Below are positions 7,098 to 12,097 of a DNA stretch of 13,261 nt, one piece after another. The stretch's first letter is position 1, and each line of letters opens with the position of its first letter. A model generated the notes under the pieces. The model saw nothing but the letters and a program-made list of their open reading frames with translations, was not told the origin of the DNA and ran no database searches. The stretch is taken from assembly GCA_934670025.1 (NCBI GenBank), contig CAKUOS010000054.1, forward strand, positions 1 to 13,261. The letters are read 5' to 3'. The DNA is from an uncultured Oscillospiraceae bacterium. GTDB lineage: Bacteria; Bacillota; Clostridia; Oscillospirales; Oscillospiraceae. Both the position numbers and the translations under genes were made by a program.

Positions 7098-7206
7098 ACC
7101 TTCCGGGAAGGTGTAGGGGCCGATGCCGAGCGCAGCCGTTGGCAGCTATGCTGCCTTACGGATGCGGCCTGCCCTTTACGGGTACACATCGGCCCGTTGG
7201 GAAGTT
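7098..7206. repeat. Structured repeat-like intergenic element (three-way junction fold)
   Basis: A closing stem pairs GGGCCGATG (7117-7125) with CATCGGCCC (7187-7195). Inside is a long hairpin (7131-7166; GGCAGC/GCTGCC apex, CCGT/ACGG and CGCA/TGCG below) and a short one (TGCCC/GGGTA, 7170-7184). CTTCC (7100-7104) can pair with GGAAG (7200-7204) as an outer stem. The GTAGGGGC...GCCCG edges resemble intergenic repeats I recall from gut Clostridia, so this may be a REP/MITE-like element rather than an RNA gene. No reading frame fits it convincingly. It occupies the middle of the 371-base gap between the TetR and antiporter genes. Confidence 0.5.
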
Positions 7207-7245
7207 ACGAATTTGCCGCAGATTTCCGTAAAAAAGGTGCTTTCT

Positions 7246-7273
7246 GTCGGGCGGACGACTCTGTCCGCCCGAC
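7246..7273. repeat. Perfect 11-bp inverted repeat without T-run
   Basis: GTCGGGCGGAC (7246-7256) and GTCCGCCCGAC (7263-7273) with a 6-base loop. Neither strand has a following T-run, so it is not a standard terminator. It is the third strong hairpin in this gap. Confidence 0.5.
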
Positions 7274-7318
7274 TCTCCTGCGACCATATTTCTGCATCAT
7301 TTCATGAATGACACGCCG

Positions 7319-7348
7319 TAAAAAGCCCCGGAACGCAGTTCCGGGGCT
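7319..7348 (-). terminator. Intrinsic terminator of the antiporter gene
   Basis: Arms AGCCCCGGAAC (7324-7334) and GTTCCGGGGCT (7338-7348) with a 3-base loop. Read on the minus strand the stem is followed by TTTTTA (7319-7324). It lies 11 bases past the antiporter stop codon. Confidence 0.85.
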
Positions 7349-7359
7349 CCTTTTCATGC

Positions 7360-8655
7360 TTACTTTTTATTCGCGCCGGCCTTTTCCAGATTGATCTGGC
7401 GGCGGTTTTTGACCTCCTCGGCCATCGGGTGGATCTCGCCGGCCTTCTCCAGCGAGAGCTTCGTCAGCAGCGGGCCGACAAGCTCGTAGATCAGGATGGC
7501 GAAAAGCGTGATGTTGCGGATGAGGTCGCCCTCTTCGCCAAGGCTTCTGGCCGTCACGCACATACCCAGCGCCACGCCCGCCTGCGGCAGCAGCGTGATG
7601 CCGAGATATTTGCAGATCTGCGGCGGGCACTTCATGAGCTTCGCGGAGTAATGCGCGCCGAGGTACTTGCCGAGCGAGCGCGTGACGATATACACGATGC
7701 CGATCAGCACGATCACGCCGTCTTTGAACACGCTCAGGTCAAGACCCGCGCCCGAAATGACGAAGAATGCCGCAAACAGCGGGCTTGTCCACCGGTCGGC
7801 CTTGCCCATGATCTCTTCGGACAGCGGGCAGATGTTGCAGAACACCGTGCCGAGCATCATGCACGTCAGCAGCGACGAGAAGCCGACCGTCACAGGCCCG
7901 ACCCGGAATTCGGCCATGGCCAGCGCCGAGGTCAGGAACACGAACGCGATGGTCATGTTCAGACGGTTCGTATTGGAGTTGAAGAGCTTTTCCAGCTGCG
8001 TCAGAAGCCACCCGGCCACCGCGCCGAGCGCCAGCGACAGAACGATCTCCAGCAGCGGATTGACGACGATGGAGATCGCGTCAAACGAGCCCGTGTTCAG
8101 CGCCTTCGCAATGCCGAACGACACCGCGAACACGACGAGGCCGACCGCGTCGTCAAGCGCGACGATCGGCAGCAGCAGATCGACCAGCGGGCCTTTGGCC
8201 TTGTACTGGCGCACGACCATGAGCGTCGCGGCCGGGGCGGTCGCGGTTGCGATCGCCCCGAGCGTGATGGCCTGCGCGATGGAGAGCTTGCCGTGCGTGG
8301 CAACGGAGATGGCAATGAGCGCTACGTCGACAAGGAACGTCGCGGCCAGCGCCTGCAATACGCCGATGACGAACGCCTGCTTGCCCGTATGCTTCAGATC
8401 CTCCAGCCTGAATTCACTGCCGATGGAGAACGCGATGAAGCCCAGCGCGACCTCGGAGATGAGCGACAAGCTGTCGACGTCTGCCTGCGTCGGGAAACCG
8501 AGGCCCTCGATGCCGAGCAGACCCAGGCAGTACGGCCCGATGAGCACGCCCGCGACCAGATACGCCGTCACGGACGGCAGCTTCAGCGGCTTTGCCACGC
8601 GGGTCATGAGAAGTCCTGCCAGAACGGCGACGGACAGAGATAACAATGTACGCAT
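7360..8655 (-). CDS. CPA2-type cation/proton antiporter (Kef/NhaS family membrane domain)
   Basis: A 431-residue, very hydrophobic protein with about a dozen membrane segments. It opens MRTLLSLSVAVLAGLLMTRV, then LPSVTAYLVAGVLIGPY, the typical start of the Na+/H+ exchanger domain (PF00999). A DD pair sits at residues 168-169 (PIVALDDAVGLVVF), the ion-binding motif expected of electrogenic CPA2 exchangers, preceded by an ATATAPAATLMVVRQ unwound-helix segment. There is no C-terminal TrkA-N or TrkA-C domain, unlike full Kef proteins. The role is probably Na+ or K+ exchange for protons at the cell membrane; the ion cannot be told. I prefer ATG 8655 over 8685, because GAAGGGA (8662-8668) lies 6 bases upstream and 8685 coincides with the predicted transcript start. 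It is a monocistronic unit with a promoter at 8691-8718 and its own terminator. Confidence 0.92.
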   Translation of the reverse strand: MRTLLSLSVAVLAGLLMTRVAKPLKLPSVTAYLVAGVLIGPYCLGLLGIEGLGFPTQADVDSLSLISEVALGFIAFSIGSEFRLEDLKHTGKQAFVIGVLQALAATFLVDVALIAISVATHGKLSIAQAITLGAIATATAPAATLMVVRQYKAKGPLVDLLLPIVALDDAVGLVVFAVSFGIAKALNTGSFDAISIVVNPLLEIVLSLALGAVAGWLLTQLEKLFNSNTNRLNMTIAFVFLTSALAMAEFRVGPVTVGFSSLLTCMMLGTVFCNICPLSEEIMGKADRWTSPLFAAFFVISGAGLDLSVFKDGVIVLIGIVYIVTRSLGKYLGAHYSAKLMKCPPQICKYLGITLLPQAGVALGMCVTARSLGEEGDLIRNITLFAILIYELVGPLLTKLSLEKAGEIHPMAEEVKNRRQINLEKAGANKK

Positions 8656-8690
8656 AACGATTCCCTTCTTATTTCTAATCAGCATTCCTC

Positions 8691-8718
8691 ATTATACGCA
8701 GCTCCGGGCAAAAAGCAA
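8691..8718 (-). promoter_or_regulatory. Candidate vegetative promoter of the antiporter gene
   Basis: On the minus strand TTGCTT (8713-8718), a 16-base spacer and perfect TATAAT (8691-8696). It has the same elements and spacing as the thrH promoter. The start is expected near 8684. Confidence 0.65.
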
Positions 8719-8796
8719 GGGCTTTTTGTGGAAATGTCCCGAAAATTATATTGATTTTTAGAAATTATGACAAACCCGTTTCTATGTTTACGATAA

Positions 8797-8814
8797 TTTA
8801 TTTATGTAAATAAA
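8797..8814. repeat. AT-rich palindrome upstream of the cotJ operon
   Basis: TTTATTTA and TAAATAAA form perfect 8-base arms around TG. It sits in the AT-rich gap between the antiporter promoter and the cotJ gene, about 90 bases before the start codon. It could be a regulator site. No clear sigma-E or sigma-K promoter match was found in this gap. Confidence 0.4.
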
Positions 8815-8902
8815 AAGTCGGATAAAAAAGGCTGCACGTGTCGAAGCACGGCGGCATAGATTGGTTCAGGGCGAATGACGCCCCGGAAAGGAGCCGATCG
8901 AT

Positions 8903-9361
8903 TTGGCTGATACAAAAAACATGGCGGCGGAGACCGCCGCCTGCGAGGATACGCGGGGAACGCTCCCGGCGTGCGCGCCGCTGGCCAATCCCTATGTCCC
9001 GTTTCAGAACAATGCGCCCGAGCGCTACACGGCCGGCCGCGCGCTGGCAAAGGGAACGCTGTTCCCGGGCCTTGATCTGCCGTACCGCGGCGCGGCGAAC
9101 GTCGAGCCGCGCGCAATGGCGCTGATGCAGGAGCTCCAGGCGGTCAATTTTGCGATCACGGAGCTGGGGCTCTATCTCGACACGCACGCATCCGATACGG
9201 AAGCCGTGCAGCTGTATAACCAGTATGTCGAGCAGTATGAGATGCTGCGCCAGCAGACTGAGCAGTCCGGCGTGGCGCTCACGCAGATGGAGGCCGCGGC
9301 AGGCGGCACGTACACGTGGCTGCACGATCCGTGGCCCTGGGACTATGAAACGGAGGAATAA
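8903..9361 (+). CDS. CotJA-CotJB fusion, spore coat protein
   Basis: A 152-residue protein joining two coat proteins that are normally separate. Residues about 28-63 are CotJA: NPYVPFQNNAPERY, then GTLFPGLDLPYRG. Residues about 72-148 are CotJB: ALMQELQAVNFAITELGLYLDTH, a helical NQYVEQYEMLRQQ segment, and the terminal WLHDPWPWDYE, matching the CotJB PWPW ending. There is no stop between them. The internal ATG at codon 72 has no ribosome site, so a separate CotJB is unlikely. The start is TTG 8903 with AAAGGAG (8887-8893) 9 bases upstream; ATG 8921 is a weaker alternative. In Bacillus, cotJABC is made in the mother cell and the products enter the spore coat. Here the gene is followed after 3 bases by a truncated cotJC. 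Confidence 0.9.
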   Translation: MADTKNMAAETAACEDTRGTLPACAPLANPYVPFQNNAPERYTAGRALAKGTLFPGLDLPYRGAANVEPRAMALMQELQAVNFAITELGLYLDTHASDTEAVQLYNQYVEQYEMLRQQTEQSGVALTQMEAAAGGTYTWLHDPWPWDYETEE

Positions 9362-9439
9362 GCGATGTTTGTCTATGAAAAGAAGCTCCAGTACCCCGTC
9401 CGCATCTCGAATCCGAATCCGCAGCTCGCGTCTATTATC

Positions 9440-9480
9440 ATTTCGCAATATGGTGGTCCATACTCCATTATGCTACAATT
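9440..9480. other. Prophage-chromosome junction in cotJC (candidate attL)
   Basis: CotJC similarity ends at about 9460 and the first phage gene ends at 9480. Inside lies TATGG (9449-9453), a 4-base centre TGGT, and CCATA (9458-9462), an imperfect dyad of the size recognised by large serine recombinases. The exact crossover cannot be set without the other end of the element or an intact cotJC. No tRNA gene is present at the junction. Confidence 0.6.
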
Positions 9481-9509
9481 CATTTCGCGATATGCTCGTA
9501 ATACTCCAT
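9440..9509 (+). repeat. Imperfect direct repeat across the junction
   Basis: Copy 1 (9440-9468) starts ATTTCGCAATATG and ends ATACTCCAT. Copy 2 (9482-9509) starts ATTTCGCGATATG and ends ATACTCCAT. They agree at 24 of about 28 positions with one gap. Copy 1 covers cotJC codons 26-32 and a few bases beyond; copy 2 encodes the last residues (MEYYEHIAK) of the phage gene on the other strand. Confidence 0.75.
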
Positions 9510-9941
9510 GAGTTTACGGGTGGGGCCGGGGGCGTCCTTATCGAGCAAAAACGCCTTGGCCAGCGCGGCGTAAAACTCCGGGCGGTTCAGTCCGAACTCC
9601 ACCGCCACTGGGTAATAGTCCGAGTACATCATGTTCATCGTCACGCCCCACGCCCAGCGCGGAATTTCCTCCGGGCTGATGCCCATGCCCTCGGCGACGG
9701 CCGTCGTCTGCTCCATCGTCCAGTGCGGGCCGGTCGAGCCGTCGGCGTTCTGCATCCGCGCGGCCCACTGCTTGGCCGCTTCTCGGTCGGCCTCCGTCTG
9801 CGCCTCGCCGCTCATTTTGAGGATCTCCAGATCCCGCAGCAGCCCCGTCACCGCCGTTGCCTGCTCCACGGTGCGCATCGTCACCGGGCAGGCGGCGATC
9901 TCATGCAGCGCGGTATAGAGTTTATCCTTGTACTCCTGCAT
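9480..9941 (-). CDS. Conserved phage-type protein of unknown function, at the prophage edge
   Basis: A 153-residue soluble protein. The C-terminal half carries a pattern I recognise from Clostridia prophages but cannot name with certainty: DGSTGPHWTMEQT, then MNMMYSDYYPVA, FYAALAKAFLLDKDAP and a final KLMEYYEHIAK. The N-terminal half is helical (LYTALHEIAACPVTM, AVTGLLRDLEILKMSG). No signal peptide, membrane helix or enzyme motif is seen. ATG 9941 has GGAGG 6 bases upstream. It follows the small ATT-started gene by 11 bases and is the last gene of the late operon. Its stop codon lies about 20 bases from the cotJC junction, and its last nine codons are part of a direct repeat with the junction sequence. 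Confidence 0.8.
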   Translation of the reverse strand: MQEYKDKLYTALHEIAACPVTMRTVEQATAVTGLLRDLEILKMSGEAQTEADREAAKQWAARMQNADGSTGPHWTMEQTTAVAEGMGISPEEIPRWAWGVTMNMMYSDYYPVAVEFGLNRPEFYAALAKAFLLDKDAPGPTRKLMEYYEHIAK

Positions 9942-9952
9942 GGCGCGCCTCC

Positions 9953-10132
9953 TTACGTTGTCGGTGCCGTGCCGTCGATGCTGGCAAGATCGTTATTCGG
10001 CTCGCAGCACGGACGGCCCAGCAGTTTAAACGTCCCGCCGGTCGGCGTCGTCTCGACGACGACGGAATAGCGCTCCCAGTCGCTGCGCGTGTAGTCCTCC
10101 AGCTCCTTCGGCAGAGCCAGCCGCGCAGTAAT
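9953..10132 (-). CDS. Small phage protein, apparent ATT start
   Basis: A 59-residue protein between the endolysin and the last phage gene. From ATT at 10132 it reads (M)TARLALPKELEDYTRSDW, then YSVVVETTPTGGTFKLLGRPC and CEPNNDLASIDGTAPTT before TAA. Regular residue patterns and the clean fit between neighbours suggest a real gene; I do not recognise the family. The frame has no ATG, GTG or TTG before the endolysin stop. AAGGGAG (10143-10149) lies 10 bases upstream of ATT, the same spacing as the AAAGGAG sites of the holin and XhlA-like genes here. It is also in frame with the endolysin gene, separated only by its TAA, so readthrough or a lost start codon are alternatives. Confidence 0.6.
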   Translation of the reverse strand: MTARLALPKELEDYTRSDWERYSVVVETTPTGGTFKLLGRPCCEPNNDLASIDGTAPTT

Positions 10133-10142
10133 TGCTCCGTCA

Positions 10143-10149
10143 CTCCCTT
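10143..10149 (-). promoter_or_regulatory. Ribosome binding site pointing to an ATT start
   Basis: AAGGGAG on the minus strand, 10 bases before ATT at 10132. It is the main support for that unusual start codon. A second, closer ACGGAG is only 2 bases away and would not work. Confidence 0.45.
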
Positions 10150-10152
10150 CGT

Positions 10153-10170
10153 GCCCGCCGCCCGGCGGGC
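10153..10170. other. Hairpin directly after the endolysin stop codon
   Basis: GCCCGCC (10153-10159) and GGCGGGC (10164-10170) pair with a 4-base loop, starting 2 bases past the endolysin stop. On the minus strand no T-run follows. On the plus strand TTTATTT follows, but no plus-strand gene would use it. It may slow ribosomes or protect the upstream mRNA. Confidence 0.4.
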
Positions 10171-10171
10171 T

Positions 10172-10870
10172 TTATTTGTCGAACACGCCGGTTCGATCGA
10201 GGATAACGAGCATCCGGACGTTATCCTCTGCCAGATCGATCACGCGCTCGTCGCCCTCGCCCGATTTGCCGGTGAGTAAGCCCTTATCGATGAGCTTGTC
10301 GAGCGTCGCGCGGTACAGGCTGTTGTTTACATCTTTGAGCTTTTCGTAGCGCACTTCTGTCGCCTCCTCCAGCAGATTTTTGAATTTTGCCCATGCCGCC
10401 TCGTCGATCATCGGCGCAGGGCAGCGTTTGAGACTCACGTCGTAGTGGCGCACGACGTATTTTACATTCGGCAGCTGCCGCACGAGCTGCGCGTACAGCT
10501 CCGCCGCGTGCCGCTGCGTCTCCATGGGGATGTAGTACCGGCCGGCGGCGTCCGTGTGGCTTACCATCTCGATCGATACCGAGTTGTAATTGTTCACGAG
10601 CTTACCGAATGGGCCTTTGTTCCCGTCGCCGACGGACCATGCCACGGTATCGAGCGGTACGCACTCGTAGGCCACATTGCCCTCGTCGACGACGTAGTGG
10701 GCCGAGGCCTTGCGCCCCTCGCTGCCGCCCTCAAAATAGCGGGCGTTTCCCTTGGCCGTCGCCATCTGTCCCGTGTTTGCCGTGTAGTGCATGACAATGG
10801 CGGTGATGGCGGAGAGCTTGCGCTTTCCGCCGTGCCACTTCGCCCGGATGGAGCTGTCAATCTCCATCAT
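10172..10870 (-). CDS. Phage endolysin, N-acetylmuramoyl-L-alanine amidase (amidase_2)
   Basis: A 232-residue endolysin. Residues about 20-155 are the amidase_2 (PF01510) domain, which cuts the bond between muramic acid and the stem peptide. Expected zinc ligands are H28 (VMHYTAN), H142 (VVRHYDVS) and C150 (KRCPAP); NSVSIEMVS near 96-104 carries the conserved glutamate region, and AWSVGDGN is also typical. Residues about 173-232 form a helical C-terminal domain (TLDKLIDKGLLTGKSG, then LAEDNVRMLVILDRTGVFD), common in Clostridia phage endolysins and probably for wall binding or oligomer formation. No signal peptide, so it should leave the cell through the holin pore. Its start overlaps the holin stop (ATGA); a second ATG follows at once (10867). 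Confidence 0.95.
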   Translation of the reverse strand: MMEIDSSIRAKWHGGKRKLSAITAIVMHYTANTGQMATAKGNARYFEGGSEGRKASAHYVVDEGNVAYECVPLDTVAWSVGDGNKGPFGKLVNNYNSVSIEMVSHTDAAGRYYIPMETQRHAAELYAQLVRQLPNVKYVVRHYDVSLKRCPAPMIDEAAWAKFKNLLEEATEVRYEKLKDVNNSLYRATLDKLIDKGLLTGKSGEGDERVIDLAEDNVRMLVILDRTGVFDK

Positions 10871-11061
10871 TCTTCCTTGACCTCCGGCAGGCCCGCAATG
10901 CTCGTCAGCAGGGACAAAATGCCCGCCAGCGCCGAGGCCGAGGCGACGACGAGCCAGTTGACCTCAGAGAGGATCGCGCTCGTGCCGATGGTTGCAACCG
11001 CCGTCTGGGCGACGGTCTTGATCGCGCGGATGCCCGCGGCTTTCCACCATTTTGCGTTCAT
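10867..11061 (-). CDS. Phage holin, r1t-like
   Basis: A 64-residue protein with two hydrophobic helices (about 14-32 and 36-58) and a charged C-terminus (LPEVKEE). The pattern WWKAAGIRAIKTVAQTAVA, then a VNWLVVASASALAGILSLLTS segment and GLPEV, is characteristic of r1t-type holins. It would form membrane lesions that release the amidase at the end of infection. AAAGGAG lies 10 bases before ATG 11061. It overlaps the amidase start by 4 bases, a standard holin-endolysin cassette. A small GCGA-loop hairpin (11088-11099) lies in the gap upstream. Confidence 0.9.
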   Translation of the reverse strand: MNAKWWKAAGIRAIKTVAQTAVATIGTSAILSEVNWLVVASASALAGILSLLTSIAGLPEVKEE

Positions 11062-11103
11062 AAGTATTTTTCTCCTTTCAAATTTCGCGCCTCGCGGCGT
11101 GTG

Positions 11104-11397
11104 TTACAGAATTTTGCCCAGCACCCAGCCGATGATGCCCGTGACGAGCGCGGTCAGGGCGATCTTGACCAGCGCGTCCCAGTTCTTGCCCGGGCGGGCG
11201 GTGAGGTTGTTGACGCTCGTCTGCATACTGTCGATCTTGTCGTCAAGCGTCTTCATGTGCTCGGCCATGACGGCGACGGCCTCGGCCAGCTTGGTCACAG
11301 CGTCGTTCTTCTTCTCGAGATCCTTGATCCGGCCGGTGTTCCGGTCGACATTGCCGCGAAGCTCGGCGACCGCGACAGTGAGATCCTGCAAGTCCAT
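11104..11397 (-). CDS. XhlA-like coiled-coil membrane protein (lysis-associated)
   Basis: A 97-residue protein. Residues about 3-66 are a long heptad-rich helix (LTVAVAELRGNVDRNTGRIKDLEKKN and LAEAVAVMAEHMKTLDDKIDSM regions), followed by a short linker and one C-terminal membrane helix at about 76-95 (KIALTALVTGIIGWVLG). This coiled-coil-plus-tail-anchor layout matches the haemolysin XhlA group found beside holins in Firmicutes prophages. In PBSX, XhlA acts with the holin in lysis. AAAGGAG lies 10 bases before ATG 11397. It is placed directly before the holin, 42 bases away. Confidence 0.8.
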   Translation of the reverse strand: MDLQDLTVAVAELRGNVDRNTGRIKDLEKKNDAVTKLAEAVAVMAEHMKTLDDKIDSMQTSVNNLTARPGKNWDALVKIALTALVTGIIGWVLGKIL

Positions 11398-11412
11398 TTC
11401 CGTTTTTCTCCT

Positions 11413-11597
11413 TTACGTTTCGATTTTCTGCCAGCCGTCGGGGTTGACGGATGGATTCCAGACATTGGCCGCAAGCAGGGACTCGTAAAGCTCATCGTTC
11501 CACCAGCCCTTTTCGCCCTTGGCAAAGGCGCGGCCAGCGCCAGGATCGTGCTCAGTCCGCTGCACAGCGTCACCGCCTGCAAAAACGCCGCGCGCAT
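11413..11597 (-). pseudogene. Frameshifted small phage gene with carbohydrate-binding-like C-terminus
   Basis: ATG 11597 overlaps the previous stop (TGATG) and has GGGGAG 8 bases upstream. The first frame reads MRAAFLQAVTLCSGLSTILAL. The second half fits another frame: GRAFAKGEKGWWNDELYESL, then LAANVWNPSVNPDGWQKIET and TAA. The latter resembles the short CBM5/12-type modules often found in phage tail and baseplate proteins. The span is 185 bases, one short of a whole number of codons; adding one G after the CTG codon would give a 61-residue protein. No ribosome site serves the second frame and no classical slippery heptamer is seen. A sequencing error or a true frameshift are both possible. 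Confidence 0.6.
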
Positions 11598-11776
11598 CAC
11601 GCCGTCTCCCCGAGCTGCCGCAAAAGCTCCGCCAGCTCCGGCAGGAGCCGTTCCAGCGTCGCCTTCGCCGCCGTGCCGAGCGCCGCATACGCCTGCGCCA
11701 GCTTTCGCAGCAGCGGCAAAAGCGCCTGCACGCGCTGTTCGATGGCCGCAAGCAGTTCCTTTTCCAGCCTCGTCAT
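11597..11776 (-). CDS. Small helical phage protein (59 residues), unknown function
   Basis: A 59-residue protein beginning MTRLEKELLAAIEQRVQALL and ending LLPELAELLRQLGETA. It is almost entirely leucine/alanine-rich amphipathic helix with heptad spacing, probably a coiled coil; no membrane helix. Its ATG overlaps the preceding stop by 4 bases (ATGA) and its own stop overlaps the next start by one base (TGATG), so translation is coupled on both sides. That tight fit is the main argument that it is a real gene. The family is not recognised. Confidence 0.75.
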   Translation of the reverse strand: MTRLEKELLAAIEQRVQALLPLLRKLAQAYAALGTAAKATLERLLPELAELLRQLGETA

Positions 11777-12087
11777 CCCATCGCCTCCTGTAACAGCGCC
11801 AGCGCCGTCTCCATCTGTGTTCGTTTGCCCATTTTTACTGTGACGGTGCCGTCGCGGTGGTCGGTGATGTCGCCCGCGACGGTGTAATCACTGCAATCGA
11901 AGTGCCGCGCCGCGCCGTCCGTGCGGTCTTCATAGCTCCACGCGATGCCGTCCGTAAAGATTGCCGCCGCCTGTGCGTGACTCATCGTCAGCGTGATGGA
12001 GCGGCTCGCGCGCCCGTCCCACGCGCGGTTGATCTCCTTGCCCGTGATCTGCGCTTCAAATTCCGCGCCGTTTATCTGTAAGATCAT
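11773..12087 (-). CDS. Phage protein of unknown function, tail-region
   Basis: A 104-residue protein from ATG 12087, with GAGGT about 7 bases upstream. It begins MILQINGAEFEAQITGKEIN, continues RAWDGRASRSITLTMSHAQA and ends METALALLQEAMG. The pattern of alternating strands with charged turns (DCSDYTVAGDITDHRDGTVTVKMG) suggests a mostly beta domain and a C-terminal helix. No signal or membrane segment. The longer frame upstream (to 12189) lies inside the previous gene and is rejected. It starts 10 bases after the receptor-binding candidate's stop and overlaps the next gene by 4 bases. Its position between tail fibre and lysis genes suggests a tail or baseplate accessory; not recognised. Confidence 0.75.
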   Translation of the reverse strand: MILQINGAEFEAQITGKEINRAWDGRASRSITLTMSHAQAAAIFTDGIAWSYEDRTDGAARHFDCSDYTVAGDITDHRDGTVTVKMGKRTQMETALALLQEAMG

Positions 12088-12097
12088 CGCCCGCACC

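Larger units (their letters stand above)
9365..9511 (+). pseudogene. cotJC: cotJC 5' fragment (manganese-catalase-like coat protein), interrupted at codon 32
   Basis: The frame from ATG 9365 (GGAGG at 9352-9356) starts MFVYEKKLQYPVRISNPNP and reaches IISQYGGP at codons 26-32 (to 9460), which is the standard CotJC N-terminus. The family continues with DGEL and a roughly 190-residue ferritin-like manganese-catalase domain. Here unrelated residues follow and a stop comes at 9509-9511, after 48 codons. The fragment is too short to hold any metal ligands. The sequence beyond about 9460 belongs to convergent phage genes, so the gene was split by insertion, not by point mutation. The missing part should lie at the far end of the inserted element, outside this window. 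If the element excises precisely, a full cotJC would be restored in frame behind cotJA-cotJB. Confidence 0.88.

Noticed and set aside
7429..8643. 404- and 364-residue plus-strand frames opposite the antiporter
   Set aside because: Both are antisense shadows; the minus-strand product is an unmistakable membrane antiporter.
8719..8902. Sigma-E or sigma-K promoter before cotJ
   Set aside because: CATAGATT (8851-8858) only partly matches a sigma-E -10 and no -35 element lies at the right distance.
8798..9448. 216-residue minus-strand frame opposite the CotJ genes
   Set aside because: Low-complexity Arg/Leu-rich shadow of the CotJA-CotJB coding strand; no ribosome site.
9430..9520. tRNA gene as the prophage attachment site
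   Set aside because: No cloverleaf or T-loop sequence is present; the site is within cotJC.
10153..10177. Plus-strand terminator (GC stem followed by TTTATTT)
   Set aside because: No plus-strand gene ends there, and the operon continues through it on the minus strand.
11500..11560. Programmed -1 frameshift in the carbohydrate-binding-like gene
   Set aside because: No X-XXY-YYZ heptamer is in the right phase and no clear downstream stimulator; a simple one-base loss is more likely.
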